Below, in pieces: positions 23,588 to 35,370 of a stretch of 64,000 nucleotides of DNA. The notes beneath the pieces were generated by a model. The model did no database searches. It worked only from the letters and a program-made list of their open reading frames with translations, and was not told the origin of the DNA. Source of the DNA: Xanthoparmelia taractica (lineage: Eukaryota; Ascomycota; Lecanoromycetes; Lecanorales; Parmeliaceae); contig JANQBS010000154.1 in the NCBI GenBank assembly GCA_033085395.1, positions 1 to 64,000 on the forward strand, given 5' to 3'. The position numbers and the translations under genes are program-made. Position 1 is the stretch's first letter, and each line of letters opens with the position of its first letter.

Positions 23588-24103
23588 GGTTGAGGTTTTG
23601 AAAGTTAATGACTCTCTATAACTTTGCTTTAGGATCAACGCCCTAAAGTGCTTCAACTCTGGGCAGGAGGCAGGAGCTCCAAGTACCTTACGAGTAGAAC
23701 TAGGGCGCCTCCCGCGTCTGTATCAAACGCGTACCAAAAGAGGATAATTAGTAAAATTACGAAAGTTCTTTCCTCTTTCCACATCATCTTACACACATGT
23801 CTTGTATTATATTTTCAACCGTGTATTATTAGAATGAAATCTTCATTTCGTCCGCTCACCAGCTGGACATTCTCATTACCTTGAGCAAGGCTTTGTCTCG
23901 CGAGCCTCATGTCTGCTGACCCGCATAGAGACCATCTCCCCACCTAGTCTACTAATACAGCTGAGGCTGGTCCATTTGAGATAATAGAACACTAAGAAAG
24001 TCCTTTAGAGTGTGGACGTCTTCTCCATTCATGGATTGACTCCAGACTCTTCGTGTGTCCCGCACTTTGTGATAATCGTCATCTTGGGCCTTCTGTTCAC
24101 TCT
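23588..24103. promoter_or_regulatory. Bidirectional promoter region (WD40 / ISC1)
   Basis: About 516 nt between divergent starts. A CCAAGTACCTTACGAGTA element near 23680 resembles the recurrent GTAC motif seen elsewhere in the window. No gene is seen. Confidence 0.45.
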
Positions 24104-25594
24104 ATGTCACAAGAGCCAGTAAAAGTAGACGAGGAAACCAAGCGGTCTCCCGCGATTATGGCTACTTCCTCTGAGGCACCAACCACATTGCATGTCATCT
24201 CATACAATTGTTTGGGCCTCAAGTACATCTCTCACTATCGCAGGGAAAGACTGGCAGAAATTGGAAGGAAGCTTGCGCTTGCCAACCCAGTCCCGGAAAT
24301 TGTCGGTTTGCAAGAATGCTGGACCCAGGAAGACTATCAAAGTATCCGAAGGCAGACTATACATATCCTTCCGTACGGCAAGTATTACTACAGTGGCGTA
24401 TTTGGTGGCGGCCTTGCCATTCTCTCAAAGTGGCCTATCGAGGAATCAAGTATGGTTCGGTATCCTCTCAATGGACGTCCTACCGCGTTTTTCCGAGGGG
24501 ATTGGTTCGTTGGCAAAGGAGTCGCGTGTGCCAGAATTAGATTCGGTCCTTGTCCGGAAGACATTACAGAAGTTTTTTGCACACATCTGCATGCACCATA
24601 CGAGAGCGAACCAAATGACTCTTATTTATGTCACCGCACAGCTCAGGCCTGGGAGATTGCGAAGCTTATGCGTGGTGCTGCGGAAAGAGGTCACTTGGTG
24701 CTAGGATTAGGAGATTTCAACATGGTGCCTCTTTCTTTTGCCCATCAGCTGATTACTGGATACGCTTCCGTTCGAGATGCTTGGAGAGAATTGCATCCAG
24801 AGTCGTCGATTGGGTCGGCAAATGATGACCTCGAAAGGAAGAGGGGACGTGAGATCCCAACTGCGAGCTTCAACCTGTCGGAAAATGGGGCTACTTGCGA
24901 TGGTGTTCTCAATACGTGGCGATGGAGCAAGGAGGAGCAGAAAAAGCAATACAAAGGTGAGAACATTATCGTCAATGACACTACTCAAGACCCACGAGCG
25001 AAACGACTTGATTACATATTCTATGGCGGTAGTGACTTTCTGCATTCGCCTAGTAGTGATGAATGGCGCGTTCGAGACATCAAAGTTGGCATGACCGAAC
25101 GCCATCCTTTGATCGGCTGCTCACTGAGTGACCACTTCTCTGTTGAGGCTACTCTTTCGCGAGAGTCAAATCCGGCAGACCTTCCTTTAAACAGTGGCCA
25201 AGCGGGTTTTGGAACCCCAACACCTCAACGTATGGCTATTGGTTATTTATCCATTTCAGCGTACGATACTATCCTTCTTATGATCGAAAGGTACACCCGT
25301 CGTGAGCGCCACCAGCGCCACTTCCGCCTCTTGCATTTTGGGATCTCTATCGTTGTTGCCGTTGGTTGCTTCACTGCTATCTGGTGGTCGCCACGCCCTT
25401 TTGTTGCGTTTCTTTTGATCCTCCTTAGCACCCTGGGCTTCGCAGCAGGTATATTAGACGGTCTTATTGGAGGCCTATTTGTCGGGTCTGAACTCAGAGC
25501 ACTGAAAGAGTTTGAGTGGGAGATTCAGAATGCGAAGGAAATGGCTGAGGGGAGGAGGCGAGGGGACCAAGAAATCGTCAACAAGGAGACATAA
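24104..25594 (+). CDS. isc1: Inositol phosphosphingolipid phospholipase C
   Basis: Single exon, 496 aa from the ATG at 24104 (an alternative ATG at 24158 would give 478 aa). Residues from about 29 form an endonuclease/exonuclease/phosphatase-fold domain with the neutral-sphingomyelinase motifs ISYNCLGL, GLQECW (Mg-binding Glu), GGGLAILSKWP, THLHAPY, GLGDFN and the catalytic SDHFS. After it come two adjacent hydrophobic segments (LLHFGISIVVAVGCFTAIW and FVAFLLILLSTLGFAAGIL), the expected C-terminal membrane anchor, and a Lys/Arg/Glu-rich tail. ISC1 hydrolyses fungal inositol phosphosphingolipids to ceramide at ER and mitochondrial membranes. Architecture and length fit the family well. Confidence 0.9.
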   Translation: MSQEPVKVDEETKRSPAIMATSSEAPTTLHVISYNCLGLKYISHYRRERLAEIGRKLALANPVPEIVGLQECWTQEDYQSIRRQTIHILPYGKYYYSGVFGGGLAILSKWPIEESSMVRYPLNGRPTAFFRGDWFVGKGVACARIRFGPCPEDITEVFCTHLHAPYESEPNDSYLCHRTAQAWEIAKLMRGAAERGHLVLGLGDFNMVPLSFAHQLITGYASVRDAWRELHPESSIGSANDDLERKRGREIPTASFNLSENGATCDGVLNTWRWSKEEQKKQYKGENIIVNDTTQDPRAKRLDYIFYGGSDFLHSPSSDEWRVRDIKVGMTERHPLIGCSLSDHFSVEATLSRESNPADLPLNSGQAGFGTPTPQRMAIGYLSISAYDTILLMIERYTRRERHQRHFRLLHFGISIVVAVGCFTAIWWSPRPFVAFLLILLSTLGFAAGILDGLIGGLFVGSELRALKEFEWEIQNAKEMAEGRRRGDQEIVNKET

Positions 25595-26311
25595 CAGAGT
25601 AAGAATGAAGTTGGAATTTATATAATCTCTGCACCTCATTCCTGAGCTCACCCTGGCTGGCTGGACGGTTACGTCAACGTGGAGCACCATCACTCGCTCA
25701 TCATATCAGTATAAACATGGGCAGGCGCCAAGAGTCATTGAACGAGGTGCCCGGGCTATCTACCTAATTTGGATCTGCGTCCAAAATTATAGATTTTATT
25801 TCCTCAGGACCAACCAAACAACCGTAGAAGAAATCGTCTTACGCATCCACGTCGAAAACGAAGACCCCCATCCCTTCGATGGCGGCTACTCACAAGAAGT
25901 GTACATGAATTGGAGGGTTTTTTGGCATGAATTAGCTAGTCTACCAGATATTGGGTTCCTTACACGCAATACAGGTTCCCTTAGGAATGAGTGTCCAGGG
26001 TAAGCATTACGCATGGTTCTCGGTCAGGCAGTAATCAAACTATTAAACTTCCACTCAACATGTTTAGAGAAATGGTGGGAGAGGCACAATTTTCTAGCGG
26101 TTTGGTAGTTGATACACTTAGTGGACTGCGGTAATGTTTGACCCCAAAAAATCGACGCTTTCGTGGCATCATCAGGCCCCCAAAAAAGCCCCTGGACAGA
26201 TCGACTCACCAAGATTCAGAGCCTCCAGGTCGCACCACATGGTCCTCCGACCTCCACTGTTCGTATCTGATTGGTTTTTAGCTCTCAGAGCTTCAGACCA
26301 TCTTGGTCCCA
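25595..26311. other. Intergenic; possible decayed exon 25626-26003
   Basis: Between the convergent ISC1 and UBR1 genes. A plus-strand frame stays open from 25626 to 26003 with protein-like composition but has no ATG until 25905. Its middle (TNQTTVEEI... then HPFDGG...NW) faintly recalls the TTxE and NPFDxG motifs that follow the DHHC domain of palmitoyltransferases. A CAG acceptor-like site precedes it at 25807. No complete gene can be built, so this is at most a relic. Confidence 0.25.
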
Positions 26312-29300
26312 TCACATTGTTTCCCACCCCCCATTGTTGATATCCGCCTCCAATTTTCTCGCAATCATCGTTGGGATTCCTTGCTGCAACCAGACATTTC
26401 TGTATAATGCATCGTATCTTTTTTGGTTCAGGTAGAGCTGCCGGCCACGCCGAAGTCCAGGATCTGGCTCGCCATATCTGTCAAGGTAAGGCGCAGGATT
26501 GAAGCTACCATTCCTGTCATGAAGGTAAAGCACGCAGCATTTTCGGATATTGAGGAAGAGCCCGGTGTCGATGCCGCACCTGTCTAGCGTATTAGACCTC
26601 CCTCGCACGCTGAAAATTGAGAGGGAAGAGATTTTTGACATACTTCTCCATATGCTGATTGCAGCCACCCTTGCCATGTTTGTGACAGCATGAAGCTTGG
26701 CTGCAGAAAATATCTCCGCAAAAGAGACATAAAGCTGGATCTTCCAATCTCTTGCCAGTGGTTGGACAACGGCGTCGGGACATCTCGTAAATCAGCGTGT
26801 CAAACTGCTTCGGTAAGCCAATAAGCTCGAAGATGGCTGGATGCCCTGGTCTCAGGCTCTGGTACGCTGATTGCTTTAATAGGTTGTAATCGTCCAATAT
26901 CGAGGAATGACCTTGCATGGCCACGTGATGGCCTCCGTGCCATTGCCAATGCTGGACCCACCCAGTGATAATCGACTCTTGGATTGAGAGTCCATTGCGG
27001 GCACTTCCCCGTACGGACGCAAGCATACTCGTTAAAGATGGCAGATTCAAGGCCTTTGTGAGCCGGTCAAGCTCTGGCTCGTCGACATCTGCAAGTCCCG
27101 TATCGGGGTAATCTATGCCATATCGCACACTGAGTAGAATAGCCGTTTTGCGAAGGAAAGTGAGAGCGTAAGCGGCAATGGCTCTGTGCAAAATTCCCAA
27201 TTCCTTCTCTGTCAGGTTGTCGTTCATCATAGACATATTATCTGCGTGATTATGCATTGGGAGGGGCCATGGAGGAGTGGAAAAGAGGCGAATTCGCATC
27301 AAAAAGTCCTGGAGTGTGTAAAATTCTTCGGCGGAGATGTTGTCTTCAATGGGGTTGTCGGTCCTGTATCGCCTTTCCCGCAAAATGCTTGGATATGCTG
27401 TCAAGTGCAGTATTACTTTGACGATCTCAAGCAAATAGCATAAGCGGACGACGTGATGGATATCCAAACCGAATGCGGGAACCAAAAAGACGGAGCATTC
27501 GGCGAGAAACACAAAAGGATCTTGCGAAAGTGCAGACTCCAGCTGAGTTTTGATCACATTCCCAGGCTCGTCTCCACTGATTTGAGGATGGCCGACAAAA
27601 AGCTGCAATAGTTGACGTCGAGTAGTATCCGAGAATTCGCGCGCTGGTGTGCTCGTACCGGCATTGCGCATGCCCCCAATGGCGATATAAGATGATGTAG
27701 TCTCGGACAATATCCTGAGGTGGGTCATTATAGAAGGTGGGATTTTCTCTAATAGCGTAGATCCGGGCTGGGACTGAACGCCTCTCTGAGCAATTTCAGT
27801 GGCTGAAATGGTGTTGCCGAATGCCCTAGCCAAGGTGTCGATGTTCCCCAAATCTTCTATAGATCTACCCGACAGGTCAGAGCTATAAGGGAACCGGGAT
27901 GGTAGCTCGTTAGCCTTGATTGTCTCGCGGAGGCGGTTGTAGATTGAACTCAGCTCATCAACTTGTACAATGTCTGTAGGGAATGGATGGCTCGGCGATG
28001 CCATTGACATACCGAAGTTCTCATCAGGCGGAAAGCGTCCTGGCATGGAACTTCTACTAGATTCTTGTGGAGTTGTAGGAGAAGTGAGAGATGTTTGATA
28101 AAGGGCCGTCAGCTTGCTTCCCAGTGGAGGTATCATGGCCTCCGAAGTATAGCCAACGAAAAGCTCTTGGTGACAGTTGCTGCCTGATCGACTCTCCTCG
28201 CGCTTGTAGAACCGTGAGACAGTCAGGCCAACACCTGAAGACAGCCAATCATGAAAAGCATAGTCCGTATGAAGTGCGCCAGGATATGTTTCCTCTTTTC
28301 CTTTCCAAATGATAGGGAGAAATGTATTGCCTAGAGCTTTGCAAAGAGGGCATACGAACTCTTTCCGTGAGATCCGTTCTGGATGGTTCCTGGCAATTTG
28401 ATGATGTTGTCGTCGGAGGGTTGCAGAGCAGTATAGGTCGAAACATGAGTAATGCATGATATGACCGCAACCTACCGAAACTGGGCCTCTTGACGCGAAC
28501 AATGGCGGGAAACCTTTGCCGAGGCCTTGGTGCTCAGACACCACCTCACTGCCGCAGGGTGTAAGCTTCGTAATCTTCCTACGGTTCTGGTTAGCGACGC
28601 CAAATGGTCGTACGCTGTCCGCTGTACGATCTAGGCTAGTGGGAGTTGACAAGACTTCGCCAAAGAAATCAGGGTCTTGAATATTTGTTTGACGGAATAT
28701 GTTACTGTTCGCCAATAGTGCGAAGGTGCCAAAAAGCCGGGTGTCATTTGTTTCCTCTTGACACAGAATGCAATTGCCCGTCGGATACTTCCAGATTTTC
28801 TTATGCTCTTCCGTCTCACCAGTCACAATCGAGTCAATTTCGTCTGAATCAACATCGCCCCATTCTGTGATGTCTTGATTGTTCAAGAAGTTCTGCTGCT
28901 GTTGCTGGAACTGTGCCATGACTCTCGCCTGTCTATCAAGGGCTTGCTGTTTCCTGAGTTCCCGACTCTGCCGCTCCCTCGCTTCCTGGTCTCCATCTAG
29001 AGGAGTTCGTGGTGATTCGAATCCTAATCTGTCAATAGGAAGTGACGGAGGGTATCTCCCCTTTGAGTATAGCGACGACACGACGGTATCGTAGAGACGA
29101 GGTCTGCGTTGTTGGATCCTGTGCAAGATCAGGCGTACCTTTGCATGGCAACCCTTGATGTCGTCGCTCTCCAACATTTTGACTAGAATGTCAAAGATGG
29201 TACTGCCTAGCTCTGATGATTTCTGGAGGATGTTGAAGATGAATGATGGAGGTTGGCCCATCATGTCTGTTTCATGGTCATCGCTCGTATAATCTTCGAG

Positions 29301-32300
29301 TACAGCAGCAAGGGTCAAATGTAAGACAACTTGCAGATAGGCTTCAATTCGAGTATTCGGTGTTTGTGATGACAGATGAGGATGCAAATGGTGCGCCAGT
29401 GAGTAGTAAATTATTTGAGAAAACAGAGGCGTTTTGGTGAAAGCGGAGAGGTTTGAGAAGATTCCAGAGTAGATCGGCCGAAGCTTGGGTTCCAAAACAA
29501 TGTCTGCCTCAGGCTTGCCTGATCTTTTCGCCATCCATATGCGGTACGCATGTTCAGCCTCATCGCGCTGGTTCTTGGTGTAATGCGCAGTATAGGGGTC
29601 AATCTCTGAAAGGTGCTCTCGCTTCAGCTCAAAAGATCCCGAATCAGATAAACCCTCGGGTGCTCTATAATTCGTCATCTCTTCAAGAATCTCCCTGAAA
29701 TCCTCAAGGTCTGTGGACCTGTCTGTGAGGCCTAATCGACTGTTGAGGTCAGAGAAGGACAATGGCTTGAAGCATAGTATATGCGCGATGTCTCGACGAA
29801 TGGCGAGGGCCTGAGCGTTCTTGTCTCCTTCTACTGCTTGCAAGGACGTCCGATCACTCAACAGGACAATAAGCAGATGGATGAAATCTTCTGACACATC
29901 GAGTTGCTGGGATGGTTCATAGCCGAGACGAGTGATATAGTGCCCTCTCATCCAATCATCCATGCCAAACCGATCAATAATTGAAGCTAGAACTCTGCTG
30001 GGGTTGCAGATGACCATGGCAGTTTGCAGTAAAAAAATGTCTCGATGATGTCCGAAGTCTCGAAGTGACACCCCCCGGTAAGTGCCCATCTGGTGTCGGA
30101 GACTCAATCCATTTCGCACCCACATGCTAGTTTTCATCTGCGCTAGCCACGCACAGACTCGGAGCGGAAAATCAAAGAGAGCCATCAGGTAGCTCTCCGA
30201 ATCATGATCTGGGATCAGAGCTTTGTACGGAGGTGCTTCCTTCAGCTCTCTGATGGTGAACTGCAACAAGCTCCTTATGTCTTGCTCGGACTCTTCCTTA
30301 CCAACATCGATCAGCCAAGAAAGGGTGTAATGTAATGCATGGTGGAAGCTGATGGGTTCCGCCTCAACAACAAAATCGACGACCTTGTGGCGAATCTCGA
30401 AATCAAGGACATTATCAACAAAAGAAGTCGGCCCGTTTTCAAAATAGAAGGGGTCAAGTGTCTTGAAGCGTGTTTCGGCCTTGATCTCAGCCTGGTCAAA
30501 TCGAAAACGCTCTCCTCCAACCGAGTTGATGATCGCAGCTTTTGCAACAGTCCTTATCACTCGAGACAAACTCGAATTATCTTCGTCACCCCGCCAACGG
30601 AAGGACTCTGCGAATTGACGGCAAAGCCTATTGATTTCCTTTGTCATTAGAGATGCCCCAATCCATACATCATTCTCGTATTCAACATGATCCCCCACGG
30701 CTCTGACATTTGGACAAATGCCCTGGGGTAGTCTGATGAGGTCAAGAAACTGAAGGGCGTATCTTTCTTGAGTACGGAATTTCTCCTGGACGGATTTAAC
30801 GTCGAATAAATGCTTCAGATCTCCGAAGAAATGGTACATCCTGCGGTTCGCGACCGAGCCGGCATCGAATGCCAAAGTCTCGTGTATGGCAACATCCCAT
30901 GGATGACCCACTTGGCGGTGTGTGAGGAATGTGTAGAGAGTAGCGAAGAGATTAGTAAGCACATTCGCTCGCTCAACAAGTTCTTCGGCGATCGATGGTG
31001 TGGTAAGCATCTGAAGGGAGAGATTGACAATGGAGTGGTCCGGTTCGCGATCCGCAATAAGATAAAGTTGCGCAAGTAGTGTGTACAATCCGGCAAACCG
31101 CAAGCCCAATATTCGTTTGAATCGGGGTATCGACACCACAGTGCTGATATACAAATCCCGAAGACCGATTCGCGCTTTCTTCCAGAGCCTCAAATCAAAG
31201 AGCAACAACCAATCCAAACGGACACGTTGGCGCAAGTCCTCATGTAAAGGTACGAGTTCTTTTGATGCATATCCTTCGGGCTGTTCCAGCCAGTAAGACG
31301 GTGGACGACTTGGAGGTTTCTTCCGCAATGACCACGGGGTTGGTGGAATCTCAAACGCCACCCTCGATACGAGCGGAGCAGTTGATATTGGCTCGTTGCC
31401 GATGTTTGAGTCTGTGGAGAGAGTCCGTACAGGATCACGGGGTAGCACCTGCTGGGGTGGCGCGGGTGGTGGGGGAGGCGGTGGTGGATATCCTGCGTAT
31501 GTAGCCTCAGATACTTCGGTCTCGTCTTCTAACTCCCCAGGGGTGCGCATCTCGTGGTCCGTATCGTTGTGTCCAGGACCCACTTCGGCTGCTATAGCAT
31601 CTAAGTCCATCTGCTCGGTCTCCAAGTCCAAGTCTTCGTCATTAGCTTGGCTCTCGCCGTCTTCATCTCCCTCATCATTATCCATGTCATTCGTAAGTGC
31701 ATCGGAGTCGCTGTCTAGGTGGGGTACTCCGAATCGTGCCGGGATAATCCCACGAAGGGCTGCTGAAGATGCTATAGCTTCACTATTACCGGCTGACTCA
31801 ATAATCTCATGATCATCCAACCCACTCATTCCGACCCACTTGTTGCAAGCTACGCTTCCAGTTCGCCAAGTCTTAAGCAATTCCTCGCATACCGTATACC
31901 GTAGAATGTCATGGTCCTCGCCAACACTACAACCGGCGATGTCCTCCAGCCACTCAATGATGGTTCCGCACATCTGTTCACGAAAGGTATCTCGCGAGGA
32001 TCGTATTGTCACTGTGATCTTGATTTGCTCTATGATCTTAGCCACCCTCAGCAAGCTGCTGAGGTCCCGCGAATAGTCGACAACACTGCGTCCCATGTCG
32101 TTAGTTTCAAGGGCTTTCTCCAGCCCGAATCTTTTCGTAGCTTTGCAGGCTCTCGCTACTTGCTCTTGAACCTCTACTACTGTATGCTTCTCGTCGTTCC
32201 ATAACAGCAGAGCAAATTCTGGATCTGGATCTTGTGATTCCTCGTACCACTTCGAATTCAAATAGGATTGCCGCTCGTCCTGCCTGATAATGTCTTCTTT

Positions 32301-32921
32301 CTTCTCGAGCCGCAAGTTCTCTGGTGAGCATGAAATGACATCGCAGAGATAGTCCATAGCTCGCCCGATAGTCATCTTTATGCTCTCGGACAATTCTTCG
32401 GGGAGGTTTGGTACTTGCTGTTGTTTCCCTACGTTTGTAGAGGTGTCCGCAGTGTGTATGGCACATTTGACTGGGATTTTCCAAGCTTCATCATCCCCAC
32501 AATCACAGCAGCCGGTGTTGCCTGAGGAAATATGTTGACTGACAAGGTGACCTGTATGCTCCGAAGCTTCGAAGCAGCGAGTACAAAGGACACATGTATC
32601 ATCAGTGGCACATGTTTTGCATCGGTAAGTAGCATCGCCACTCTTGAATATATGACCGCAGGCCTTGCCCCTGGCCGCTTCACTGTATTCCGATCCTTCT
32701 ACCATACCCTGAGCATTCCGAAGATCCCAGTCCTCTCCGGGCTTTGGAACTTTGCCTCCGAAGAGAATCCGTAGATAGTAGTCATTTTCGGCTACAAGCG
32801 AGTTGAAGAGCGCTCGCTGTAGTGACTGGCTGGCGAACTTCGTGTAGCGGTAACAATGCTCATTGGGAAGGTCTCGAAGAATGCAGCACAAGCGTCGCTC
32901 GCGGTTTGTCAGTAACATCAT
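26312..32921 (-). CDS. ubr1: N-recognin E3 ubiquitin ligase UBR1
   Basis: Two exons on the minus strand, 32921-26644 and 26579-26312 (intron 64 nt, GTATGT donor), join in phase to give 2181 aa. UBR box at about residues 86-156, rich in zinc-binding Cys/His (CGHIFKSGDATYRCKTC...CVLCTRCF...CCDCGDDEAW), recognises basic N-terminal degrons. An acidic low-complexity stretch (DNDEGDEDGES) and a poly-Pro run follow. A RING-H2 domain around residues 1480-1620 begins CILCQEE, continues CGHIMHYSC and ends CPLCKALGN. The second exon completes the conserved C-terminal autoinhibitory domain: NIRKCCVLYLHDRNGS, APYLDRYGEPDPGLRRGRQLYLNQKRY, ADINNGGWE. It ubiquitinates N-end-rule substrates in cytosol and nucleus. 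Length and domain order are normal for fungal UBR1. Confidence 0.93.
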
Positions 32922-34248
32922 GGGAGATAATCTTCCATTGCTATTGGGACAGGGGTTCGATAGGGTTGGCGCATGCGAAGGCGAAAGGTTGGCGGATGAG
33001 GCAAATACGGCGCGGGTGTCCTATATACTCTCCAGAATGTGAAGAGGGGAGGCAAGGAGATCGAAAAGTGGACTGAGGTCAATATTCTAAAGCCGCTAAA
33101 AGGAAAACATCACTTGGCGGCAACACAGACTCTTGGACTGGTCAATGTGAATCTTGCCTCTCCTGGGAATTATATGTCTTCGCAGGTCTCCAGGCGGAAC
33201 CAGGCCAAAGTCTCGATATATATTAGGGTGTATGATCATCTACCTTATGGAGGGCACGCAGGTTTGATACATCCCTGCCGCAGTATGTTCCTGATAGCTA
33301 GTAGAAGAGCAAACGCATGCAATACCATTCACAGTCAGTGACGGCCCGTGATTTATTTACAGTCCTTTACCTCGCCATGTCACGTCGAATCAGGTCCTGG
33401 TCTCCTCGGTCGTGCACCCCAGAGACGATACAGCGATACCCTTAAAGGGCAGATAATAATAGTCCATGTTGAACAAGTTCGTATCCTCCACTGGACATGA
33501 CTATGACAGCAACCCTCACTCCTTATCCTCCAAATACTTATATCGTATGTCCTTCCATTGCCGCTGATCCAAGTCGTCAGCCAAAGCCTCAGTCAGGGGA
33601 TTGTTGGCTTTTGACTCACTCCCTTATTATTCCAGTCCCAGAACTTGGTTAGAGCTTGATCGAAACCACTTGTACCCGCGCCCATTAGCCCATTCTCTTT
33701 TCAAGGCGTCGGCGAGTCTTCTTACATCTCGAACGCGAAAGCTCCGCCAAATACCGCGGACAAGAAAACAGCATTCCTTCGAAAGATGGAACTTCGTGGA
33801 TATCAGCTAAATTTTCCACTGTAGAGGCTACTGAGAAGACTTGCTTGTAGAGGCCACCCGCGATCTAGACGCACCAACAGTTAGCCCAGTAGTCTGCCAA
33901 TCAGTCTCTCATTGCTTACACCAGCCATTGTGATGGTTGTGACCAATGCGCAAGTATTCGTGAAGCTATAGAGGTCGTGTTGCAAGACAAACGAAAGGTA
34001 CCGTTGAATTGGCTGGGGAAGACAAAACCGCTTGGTCAACCGTATTAGTGTCATTTAAATAATAGCGTTTCAAACTTGCACCCCATGCTCGAGCCACTGA
34101 AATATACGTCACATTCACTATCTCTTCAGGACCTAGGCACTGGGTTCTCAGCTTGACTTGGGATTCCATGGATGTGAAAGTCGGCTCTATGTTTTGAAAA
34201 CCTCATAATACCGTCACCATAGCAATCTCCAAAGTGCCCACCGCAACA
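32922..34248. other. Divergent intergenic region (UBR1 / PYM), no gene seen
   Basis: About 1.3 kb between the UBR1 and PYM starts. Short frames here show no domain and no convincing splice signals that would join them. It contains the promoters of both genes. No tRNA cloverleaf was recognised. Confidence 0.45.
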
Positions 34249-34917
34249 ATGCCGATATCCGCCAGTCCTTCCCCGTCTCAATCACCAAATCCTCGCTCCG
34301 GTATCCTTACTACTCCCACCGGTGATCGGCATATTCCTCCATCAACGCGCGCCGATGGCTCTCTCCGCAAAGAAATTAAGATTCGGCCTGGCTACAGGCC
34401 GCCAGAAGATGTCGAAGTCTACAAGAACAGGACGGCTGAGGCCTGGAAGACAAGGGGAAGTGGCAGTATCCCTGGTGCCGACGGATTGAAGGATTCGGCG
34501 GATGCAAAGTCAAGCACGGGAAAGAATGCTAAGAGGAGAGAAGCGAGGAAGAGGGCAAAGGCTGCGGAGGGCGAAGCAGAGAAGGGGAACCTTGCGAACG
34601 AAGATACAAACATGGAAGGCAATTGGCAGTCGAGCGTATACCCAAAGCCAGAGGGGACGAGAGATTGGAGGCCAGGAGGCCCGACATCAACCCAGGAGCT
34701 TAAGACTGACGTAGATCCCGAAGCAGAGAAGGAGAAGCAGGCGCGAAACCTGAAAAAGAAGCTACGGCAAGCACGAGAATTGCGAGAGAAGAAGGACAAA
34801 GGAGAGAACCTGCTTCCTGAGCAATTCGAGAAAGTCATCAAAATTCAAGAGCTCATACGGCAACTAGATAGCCTGGGCTTTGATAGCGATGGAGTCAAGA
34901 AAGCAAACGATCGATGA
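34249..34917 (+). CDS. PYM homologue (partner of Y14 and Mago)
   Basis: Single exon, 222 aa from the ATG at 34249. The N-terminal Mago-binding domain is clear: SGILTTPTGDRHIPPSTRADGSLRKEIKIRPGYRPPEDVEVYKNR. In animals this segment docks on the Mago-Y14 dimer of the exon-junction complex and helps dismantle it on translating ribosomes. The middle is Lys/Arg/Glu-rich (GKNAKRREARKRAKAAEGEAEK). The C-terminus is a charged helix (EKEKQARNLKKKLRQARELREKK) ending in LLPEQFEKVIKIQELIRQLDSLGFD, like the PYM C-terminal ribosome-binding helix. Cytoplasmic role inferred from the family. Confidence 0.88.
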   Translation: MPISASPSPSQSPNPRSGILTTPTGDRHIPPSTRADGSLRKEIKIRPGYRPPEDVEVYKNRTAEAWKTRGSGSIPGADGLKDSADAKSSTGKNAKRREARKRAKAAEGEAEKGNLANEDTNMEGNWQSSVYPKPEGTRDWRPGGPTSTQELKTDVDPEAEKEKQARNLKKKLRQARELREKKDKGENLLPEQFEKVIKIQELIRQLDSLGFDSDGVKKANDR

Positions 34918-35370
34918 GGGACGATATCCAGGGTCTAGACAGCGAAAGACTTCTATAGCAGAAGGCATTACAAGCATAATTATTCAGCGAATATACCCTT
35001 GCGGATGTTGGGAAAATCCTCATGTCCAGTATCAACTATGTTAAAAGCGAGCGCCATGCAGCTGTTACCACTTGCGCTGTTGCGTGAAGTATGCCTAACG
35101 CAGCGGCAACGCGGTCCTCAGCATCAATCTCGCTCGTGCTGCTAATATATGTCTTGTTTAATTAGCTTTACCTTCAGCTGCCAAGACATCGTCTCCTCTT
35201 CCACTCTTTACTTTCGCATTTTTGCACCTCGCGGGCAATTCAGCACGGCTAATTCAGTCTTCTTTCCAATGCGGTGGGTAATGGAATGACAAAATATGTT
35301 AACCTCTGGGTTATTAACAGACAATACCCGGAGTCTTGCGTATTTCAATTTTGAATATTAGACGTCTAGC
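34918..35370. other. Convergent intergenic region (PYM / HEM14)
   Basis: 453 nt with the two 3' flanks. No gene or repeat is supported. Confidence 0.5.

Noticed and set aside
31396..31812. Ser/Gly-rich plus-strand frame of 138 codons within UBR1
   Set aside because: It is the complement of the acidic low-complexity and poly-Pro region of UBR1, not an independent gene.
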